Below the pieces are notes generated by a model. The model did not search any database. It worked only from the letters and a program-made list of their open reading frames with translations, and was not told the origin of the DNA. A DNA stretch of 64,000 nucleotides from Sapria himalayana (taxonomy: Eukaryota; Streptophyta; Magnoliopsida; Malpighiales; Rafflesiaceae): contig JAREIK010011453.1 in NCBI GenBank assembly GCA_029783825.1, positions 7,501 through 71,500 on the forward strand, written 5' to 3'. A program made the position numbers and the translations under genes. This document shows positions 57,035 through 64,000 of this stretch, piece after piece. Position 1 is the first letter of the stretch, and every line of letters starts with the position of its first letter.

Positions 57035-57660
57035 AAAAACTTTCATTTAGAGATGAACAATTCCGTCTCTAATCCATCTAGAAATAGAATTTCAGATGAA
57101 TTAGAGACGGATTTTTCAGTCTTAAAAATATTGGTATGTGATTTTGGTCGTCTCTAATCCATCTCTAATTAGAGATGAAAAGTTATGTCTATAATTAGAA
57201 ATGGATTTTTTTCATCTCTAAATTAATCATTCCCAAGGCTAATTTCGTATTTGATCAAAGATAAAATTTTAGGTTTCAAATTTATTTTCTATTTAGAGAT
57301 GAAATTTTTGGTTTCAAATTCTGTCTCTATTTTAAGGTGGGTTGATTTCGTCTCTGATCAGAGACAATTTTTGGTCTCAAATACTGTCTCTGGATAGAGA
57401 TGGATTTGATTCCATCTCTAATTAGAGATGGATTTGATTCATTTTCTAGTCAGAGATGGATTATTCGGTTTCAAATTTTTCTAATCAAAGATGAAATTTT
57501 AGGTCTCAAATTCTGTCTCTGAACAGAGTTGAATTGATCTTGTCTTTGATCAGAGATGAATTTGATTTCGTCTCTAATCAAATATAGATTATTCGGTCTC
57601 AAATTTCATCTTTGATCAGAGACAATATTCTTGGTCTTAATTTCTATCTTTTTTTCTAAT
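57035..57660. repeat. CACTA subterminal array of GAGACGAAA-type motifs
   Basis: Repeated AGAGATGGATT, TCGTCTCTAATC, GGTCTCAAATT and TCAGAGACAAT motifs in both orientations. The motif is unlike the TAGCTACTA motif of the first CACTA element, so this is a different subfamily. Confidence 0.8.
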
Positions 57661-57902
57661 TTGACTGAAAATTTTGTTCTGATTATCTCTATATATGCTA
57701 ATATTTTTTGTTGACATGTCTTGACTTTTCATACTGATATTATTGTCTTTCAAATTCGATTATATTAAATCATTAATAGTATAGTTAAATAGTTAAATTA
57801 ATATATATCATTAAATAAGTTGAAATACACTATACTTTTAATTAATTATAAAATCAATAGTATTCTTTAATAACTAAATGATAATATTAGTATCAAATAC
57901 AA

Positions 57903-58870
57903 CTACTGATCATTGTCACCACGAAAAAAAATAGCCAACTGTGATTTCATCTGATCTTGCATTTGTTTATAGGTGTCAAACGGGCTATGTCGTGTCTGCA
58001 TGACCTATTTTTTTCATGTTCGTACGGGCATGCGTGCCGTGCCTGGCACGACACAGTTCATTGGATGGCAGACCCGGCATGGATTGCCGCCCAAAATCAG
58101 CTCGGTTTCGGGTCAGTTCTACTAAAAAGATAATATTTAACCTAAAATTGGGAATAATGATAGTGTGCCGTCATCGCCCATCGGGCTTCGCCACGTCGAC
58201 TGTCACGTATCATAGATCTCTCCATTGCCGCATCGCCCATCATGTGTCGCCTGTCATCACATAACGTCGTCGTCCGTGCCATGCCCACGTGTCAGGTACC
58301 CGGGTGATGCCTGGTACGACACGTAGGCTTAATTTTCTCGGCACGGCACGACACGAACCATTCCGAGGGTCTGCCTGGCACAGGCCTGACATGGTTCAAA
58401 ACTGTACCCAGGCTCGGCACGGCTGAACAGGGCCGGGCTTTGGGCTGGGCCTGGGCCACCTAGCCCGGTTAACACCTCTTCATTTGTTTTTGCATCTCCT
58501 GCAATTATTTACACATCTCTTCTTGTATTATTTGGTTTTGCTCTTGTATTTTTTCATTTTGCTCCTGTATTCTTTGGTGTTGGTATTGCAAATCCTTTAA
58601 CTGGTCATATAACAACTTATTTTTTTTATGCACAAGTTGTAATTGATCCTCTAACTCATGGTTATGATCAGTCGCAGGTGAAGTGCCACTAAAAGAAGTA
58701 ATGCTACAAAATACTGATATTTCTTAGCCAATACCATACAGTCTCGATTTTTTTTCTCCCTCAGTATTTTTAACAAATATTTAATTGTCATCAATTGGAC
58801 GAGGTTCGAATGATCCCTTCTCTGATTGGGATATCTCCTCCCATAGTCAGATGAAATTATAATCACTCAA
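57903..58870 (-). pseudogene. CACTA transposase C-terminal exon, split by a hAT MITE
   Basis: The minus strand reads KNTEGEKKSRLYGIG (the K-x-x-R-x-YGIG motif of Ptta/En/Spm proteins, as at 15185), followed by a stop. SFSGTSPATDHNHELEDQLQ and a long Gln/Glu-rich coiled coil (DLQYQHQRIQEQNEKIQEQ) follow. The coiled coil continues across the MITE into QMQDQMKSQLAIFFRG and ends DNDQ-stop at 57903-57905. Two in-frame stops (near 58725 and 58512) mark decay. The same C-terminal layout is seen in the first CACTA element. Confidence 0.72.
57968..58480. mobile_element. hAT MITE with perfect 8-bp duplication
   Basis: Termini TATAGGTGTCAAAC and, in reverse complement, AAGAGGTGTTAAC. Flanks CATTTGTT at 57960-57967 and 58481-58488 are identical. 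GC-rich subterminal words (GGCACGACAC, CTGGCACAGG). No coding capacity. Its removal, with one duplication copy, restores the coiled-coil frame of the CACTA exon. Confidence 0.92.
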
Positions 58871-58944
58871 TAACACATCACATTAGAATTTATAAATTTA
58901 GTAATAAAAGAATTAGCTATTAATATAATAAAACATTAAATTTT

Positions 58945-59440
58945 AATAAAGATGCTGATATTCAAAGTTTTGGTTTTCTTATTGAAGAATGAGACATCAC
59001 TCCTTTTAGTATGATTGCAAACAAACAACCAACAGTGTGAAGGCTTCTTTCCCAAACATTTGTTCCTATGAGTTCAAAACAAAAAATATATTTAATTAAT
59101 ATGATTGCACTTTTAAAATATTATTCTAACATAATTTCTTATTGTAAAAACTTAACAATACATTTGGGATACGAAGAATGTGTGATAGATCATTCGGTAT
59201 GAGTGACAGTTTTACCAATTTGCCAATTTAGTTTGTTTTGTCATGCTCTTGTTATGTACTCGGGCTTATTAAATTTATAATTTCATTCCTTCCAAATATC
59301 ATCAGAAATATAGGCAAAATTCTGTTTGGCATTCTTAATGGTCCAAATGAAACTCTTGTATCCAATAGCTGATTGTCTTTCCCACAAAATCTTGACTATG
59401 CCACTTATTTTTGGATCTCACCTAAGATCAAGGGTTTCAA
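58945..59440 (-). pseudogene. CACTA transposase internal exons
   Basis: Minus-strand pieces: KILWERQSAIGYKSFIWTIK and NAKQNFAYISDDIWKE (59290-59400), then YKFNKPEYITRA and QNKLNWQIGKTVTHTE (59180-59285). The last contains the KNR/HTxGS region of TNP1-like proteins. A segment near 59000-59060 reads VWERSLHTVG. Stops and unclear intron borders remain. These precede the C-terminal exon in the direction of transcription. Confidence 0.5.
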
Positions 59441-59649
59441 AGGCAATTTTGAGGCGCGCCATGATGCGTGCCTCAGGGCGAGGTGCCGACAAAACACCTT
59501 GAGGTGTTTGTAAAAAAATGTAACTTCTCGACGGGAAAAAACGTAGTTAGATAATCAACCCTCGTCCCTTGCGCCTTTACCCTGGCCCTTGCCCTTTGCT
59601 TATTGCCCCTCGCCCTTACCTCTCGCCCGTTTGCCCTATCCCCCCACCC

Positions 59650-59964
59650 TTCTCCACGAGCTCCATTATGGAGCAAGCTCCACGATGGAGCTCACTGGAG
59701 CTCCTCGAACTCCACGAAGGAGCTCCAGCGAGCTCGACGTGGAGTTCACTGTAGCTTGTGCAGATTCATCGAGTTTCACGATGGAGCTCGAGGAGCTCTA
59801 GCGAGCTCCTTCGCGGAGCTCGTCAAGCTCCAATAAGAAGCTCCTCGAGCTTCACTAAGGAGCTCACTAGAGCTCCATTATGGAGCCTGTCGAGCTCGCC
59901 GGATCTCATTGGAGCTCCATGTCAAGCTTGCTGGAGCTCAAGTCAGCTCCACGATGGAGCTTGT

Positions 59965-59965
<1 letters not shown>
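59650..59965. repeat. GAGCTC-rich imperfect tandem repeat
   Basis: Dozens of GGAGCTC / GAGCTCC words joined by CCACGATGGAG or CACTGGAG linkers, self-complementary because GAGCTC is palindromic. Confidence 0.85.

Positions 59966-59967
<2 letters not shown>

Positions 59968-59997
<30 letters not shown>
59968..59997 (+). repeat. G30 homopolymer
   Basis: Thirty consecutive G, continuing into a purine-rich GGGAGAGGGG tract. The length is prone to assembly error. Confidence 0.9.
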
Positions 59998-60000
<3 letters not shown>

Positions 60001-60954
60001 GAGGGAGAGGGGTGAAAGTAGAGGGGCGAGGGAAAGAGGGGTGGAAGGAGAGGGGCGAGGGAAAGAGGGGTGGAAGGAGAGGGGAGAGGGAGAGAGGGGT
60101 GGACGGTCGGGGCTTTTATTTTATTTAATGCAGGAGGGAAAGAGATCGTCTAAAGAATTATTTTCATGTTTTTATTTATGCTATTTTATTTTATATTTTT
60201 TAAAATATTAATAAATTATATATTATGATCATCAAAAAGCTTACGCCTCAAAGCTTCGAGGCTTATGCGTCGTCTCATGAATACAAAAAATGTCTCGCCT
60301 TATGCTTTCGCCTTTTAAAACTTAGCCGAAAATCTTTATAGAAATTTGCAAAAATGTTCTGAGGATGTTATTCCAAGTATACCCCATCCACATGAAGTCG
60401 CTGCTCGAAAGTTTTAGTGATCATCCATGAGCATTTTTCGTGAGGCAACAACTTATGAAAAAAATTATTTTTTTGTTAGTTTATATATCAAAAAGAGTTA
60501 ATAATACTAAACAAATAAAGAAGTCTTTTTTTTGGTAATGATATTAATCATGATTAGATTGGATAATAAAATGTATTTGACTTAAAAGTCTACTAAAAAT
60601 GACTTGAACATATAGTTTGATCCAAACCTAAATGATTATGCTGGTTAAATGATTATAGTAATTAATGAGATAGCTTAAACTTTAGTGAAGTCTTAGAAAA
60701 ATGATGATGATAATAAATTTGATTAGTTGATATAAAAAAACAAAAGAAAAAAAAATTAAGTTGACTCTTTCTACCTAATTGTACTACATTTGATTACTTA
60801 AAACTGAGTATTCAAGTGTATTGGCACACATTAATTAATTAAATATTATTTATTATGACAAACTTTCCTAGATTAATTGATAGTAATGCTTATGACATGG
60901 TAATACAATATTTATTTCTATTTGTATTATTAGAAGAAAATTAAGTTGATGAAA

Positions 60955-61180
60955 ACTTACTTTCTTTTATCAATAGTAATTACATCTCTAAGATCAAATC
61001 TAGAAGTACTATTAGTGTTGCCCTCAATATTTATAGATTTAGTAACATATACTGATGCAAAGCCAATATCAAATTGTTGTGGTACCTGTGCTGGTGGAGG
61101 AGGTAATGCAAAGCCAATATCATGTGAGCCATATTTTTGTTTAAAATATGGCTCACATTTATCTCATCAATAGACTCTCA
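60955..61180 (-). pseudogene. Probable CACTA transposase N-terminal exon
   Basis: The minus strand reads ALPPPPAQVPQQFDIGFASV then YVTKSINIEGNTNSTSRFDL and RDVITIDKRK, followed by a GTAAGT donor at about 60954. A proline-rich N-terminal segment in this position fits a CACTA TNP1-like protein. No diagnostic motif is present, so this is inferred from strand, spacing and the splice site. It contains two GCAAAGCCAATATCA copies (plus strand). Confidence 0.35.
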
Positions 61181-61200
61181 TCAATAAATTCTCTCCAAGA

Positions 61201-64000
61201 TCTACTATTATGATTATTATTATCTCAACCTTCATATTTTTCTTCTTCTTTCTTTACTTCTATTCATCTATACATATGATGGTTAGTAAACCAATCATCC
61301 AAGAAGTTCATCAACAAGCATAAAGTGTTAATCTATAACCAATAAGTCACTGTTATATCTTATATTGAAATATGACCACAATAGTATAAATCATAATGAC
61401 ATACAAATTATAAGTACTTTTATTATAGTTCTTCCCTGATTGTTTAAAATATGATCATAATAATAGTAAGCAATAAGATCGATAGTATAAAAAAATGCAG
61501 AACTCATACATGGAAGGTGAAATAATACATTGTCATACGATGCATAATAGAAAATAAGCAGAGATAATAAATCTAAAAAAATAATAAATAAATATTTCAC
61601 ATACAATACAATACTAAAAAAGACAAACTCGCAAAAAAAAATGCTAAAAATGAAATCAAGAGCTCAACATACCCCAAAAAAGGTATATATATGGGGCTTT
61701 TGGGCTTAAATAGATGCCAATGGGCCAAAATATGGCCTTTCTGCCCACTTCTACCAACAAAGAAGACCAGCGGCCTTGTACAGTAATGGGCTGCCCAATT
61801 CAGCATAGCCATCTGGCCCAGAAAGATCTCCTAGTTTGACCATGCCCAAACCAGACTGCGCCTTGCTCAATAGCCTTCACCGGCGCTGCCTCCCCTGACA
61901 CTGCCGGTACTATTCACCACCATGTCTGCAGCCACAAATTTATTTTTTTCACCTAGAAATTAAAAAAAGTTATACAATTGGAAAGCCCGTGATGATGTAG
62001 TCAATAATATCAAGTTTTTTTTTAACGAAATACCTAGACTTGAGGTGCCAAACACCTTCCCAAAAAAATGCCCCCCGTGGCTGCTCCGTTGGCATTCCCG
62101 TCGGGTATTTTTAAAATAAATTACACCAAAAAAAATTATATAAAAATGAAACTTATCTCAACTTCGAGCTACTGTCCAAATTTGTTGAATTCCATCTACA
62201 TTTTGGTATTCAATTGTGCTCCGGAAGTTTTGCTGGAATCTCGCTGTAAATCTCTCCAGCGAGCTCCAGAAACCATCCAAAATGAATTTGACTCAAAAAA
62301 TGAATTTTCTTAACTACTCCAAAAATGATAGTTAAAAATATATATACAAATAATTTTTGGTTTTCAAATTTTTTTTGGATTAAAAAAAATAACTCTATGT
62401 CTAATCAATCACCTCTAATCTTTTATTAGCTTTGTGAATCTTGTATTTAGTTTAATTTTGTGAGATTTAGCTCAATCTATTATTTTCACTCAGATATTAA
62501 ATTAGAATATCATGGAAGAATATAAGCGAGGAGATAATTTTTCTAAGAAATTGAAGAATTGCAAGTTTAATTATAACCTTCACTTGCGCTAAAAAGAAGA
62601 AGTTGGAATTCATCTCAAGATCAAACAATAAGATGAATCCTATAACATATGATTTTTTCTCTTTAACCTAAAACAAATGAATCCAATATTTGAGAAATAA
62701 ATCTAGAGGAAGAAAAAAAGTATGATTTTTTCTATTTTCTCTTGAGATGGATAAAATTGATTTTTTTTTAAATTAAAAATTTTAAGAGGTAATTAGATAA
62801 TAACATGAGGCAAGAGAGAAAATAGAGGTCATATAGGCTTTTATTTTTTAACTCATTTAGTTAATTATTCATTGGTACCAAAACAAAAAGACAACCCATA
62901 AAGTTAGATTTATTATTAAACTATAAGAGATAATTGAGTTTGAGCATTAGATGTCTTAATTGTCTCTTAAAGTAGGTTGAATTTCAATTAAGTAAAGAAA
63001 GAGTTTAAATAGCTGATACTGGTGAAATAAACATGAAATCTTCAGTTTTAAAATACTAGTGAGCACTAAATGGTATTGACAATAAACAGATAGAAAAACT
63101 TGTTCTAAATTGAACTTGATGGTTATAGTTGATTATTATACCTTAATCAAATGACATAAAAATTTTTAAATGACCAACTCTCCCTCACATGGTTAATATG
63201 AGTATCATGCTTCTTAACGCCCTCTCTCGCATTTGACTCCATACTGACACATATAAATCTAATAAAGTTTAATGGTCCTAAGACCACTAGAAAATTCTTA
63301 AGTAGCTAGGAAGCTTGAGCTTATTGTAAAGTATTTATCATTGTATAGCATCATTCTTTAAAAAATTCATCAATTAAGATTAATGAAACAGCTCATTTAC
63401 AACTAATTGTTTGTGGAGTCTTAGTTCCATTTGATGCATGAGGAAAATAAAGATTTTTGGTCTTTCAAGGGTTTTAGCAATTCGACATGTTTAAAGAAAA
63501 AGAAAAAAATTTATGAATATGAGCACATGTTTCAATTAGCAGGCTGAAGTCTTTTGCAGAAAAACCCAACAAAAAGAATTCAAAATATCATGCATCAACC
63601 TCCCAAATTTCATGAGCCAAGCAAAAGTCACTTCTACATTTAACAAATTGAATTAAGGATCAGTCAATCACATCGTGATGGGTTCATTATTTCATAGAAA
63701 AATATGGCACAATATAAATGAACTTGTTTGTAAACTAAGGCAACTATGTAATAGAGTTGTTACAATGAGATGTAGCACAACAAGATGAAAGCAAAGAATA
63801 TAAGATATGCATACTCTGACAAGTCTTTTTGGTATAGCATGTTTTAAACTAATTTTTTTTCTTTGACATGTTTTGAACTAATATTAATCATTCTTTATAT
63901 TTTATTTACCTTTAGTTTTAAATAAATAATGTGATATAGATTTTTTCATTTTTACAATGAGTTTCAAGGTAAATTTCATCTCTTTTTTTTTTTGTAAAAA
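61201..64000. other. Region without recognised gene
   Basis: 61680-61920 and 62040-62300 are less AT-rich. The second has ATCTCGCTGTAAATCTCTCC words, but neither matches a family I recognise. 63170-63320 has CCCTCTCTCGCATTTGACTCC words of the kind found in plant retroelement LTRs or intergenic repeats. The rest is AT-rich. If the SCAB gene is intact, all of this is intron. Confidence 0.4.

Larger units (their letters stand above)
59434..60321. mobile_element. GC-rich MITE with expanded core
   Basis: Termini GTTTCAAAGGCAATTTTGAGG and, in reverse complement, GTTTTAAAAGGCGAAAGCAT, followed by AAGGCGAGAC-type words. No clear target duplication. The core holds a GGAGCTC-rich imperfect repeat (59650-59965), a run of 30 G (59968-59997) and GGGAAAGAGGGGTGGAAGG repeats to 60105. 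The overlapping small open frames here come from the repeats. Related ends occur at 26320-26410 and 49290-49500. Confidence 0.6.
57026..61200 (-). mobile_element. Second CACTA-type element, left part
   Basis: The left end GCTATACAAAAAAACTTTCA resembles a decayed CACTACAAGAAAAAC terminus. It is followed to 57660 by alternating AGAGATGAA / TTCGTCTCTAAT motifs in both orientations, a subterminal array of the kind found in plant CACTA elements. Minus-strand transposase exons follow (57903-58870, about 58945-59065, about 59160-59440, about 60955-61180). Two MITEs are nested in it (57968-58480 and 59434-60321). The right terminus was not found, so it may lie beyond the window or be lost. Confidence 0.6.

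Noticed and set aside
59569..60211. Overlapping frames rich in Glu/Leu/Ser and Gly
   Set aside because: Products of the GAGCTC array and poly-G tract, with three frames open at once.
1..64000. tRNA genes, organelle DNA insertions, telomere or centromere satellite
   Set aside because: I looked for conserved tRNA boxes, chloroplast or mitochondrial genes and TTTAGGG arrays and saw none. A systematic scan (tRNAscan-SE, BLASTN to organelle genomes) would be needed to exclude them.

Overview
This is AT-rich nuclear DNA from a flowering plant. It carries a degenerate 5.8S/ITS rDNA piece, two exons of a plant-specific SCAB-type actin-binding protein gene, and otherwise transposable elements typical of plants: hAT, CACTA, Tourist-like and Stowaway-like MITEs, Ty3/Gypsy and Ty1/Copia. 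I cannot tell from the sequence alone whether it is a monocot or a dicot. Apart from the two SCAB exons (41022-41191 and 56155-56271) I find no intact cellular gene. Most open frames longer than 60 codons are chance frames in AT-rich DNA, in GC-rich transposon termini or in decayed transposon proteins.

Layout. 1-560: reverse-strand ITS2/5.8S/ITS1 relic. 600-6600: AT-rich sequence with two minus-strand LTR-retrotransposon relics. 6630-13449: a decayed Ty3/Gypsy chromovirus whose 3' LTR holds a Tourist-like MITE (TAA duplication), which itself holds a GC-rich MITE with an 8-bp duplication. 14012-20027: a CACTA element lacking its right terminus, with a minus-strand transposase exon and a nested solo LTR (5-bp duplication). 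20028-20286: a truncated hAT terminus. 20656-24630: a near-complete hAT element interrupted by a 433-bp hAT MITE with a perfect 8-bp duplication. 24639-27263: AT-rich sequence with a 168-bp tandem duplication and the C-terminal relic of another hAT. 27264-32567: a second Ty3/Gypsy element split by a minus-strand hAT fragment. 32830-34100: a decayed tandem array containing Copia integrase pieces. 34112-39177: a second hAT of the same family as the first, carrying a solo LTR, a GC-rich MITE and an AT-rich insert. 40390-40870: an LTR relic.

41022-56271: two SCAB-like exons that join in phase across an intron of 14,963 bp. The intron holds two further hAT elements, a Gypsy protease fragment and a Copia pol relic. 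57026-61200: a second CACTA element (minus-strand transposase) in the following intron, split by a 513-bp hAT MITE and a GC-rich MITE with a 30-G run. 61200-64000: nothing recognised.

How it fits together: the window reads as the interior of one plus-strand gene whose introns have grown by repeated nested insertion. Target-site duplications at many elements give the relative order of insertion. I found no clear candidate for an undescribed biochemical system. The most notable observations are the giant TE-filled intron inside the SCAB Ig-domain coding region, the rDNA relic, and the precisely resolvable nests.
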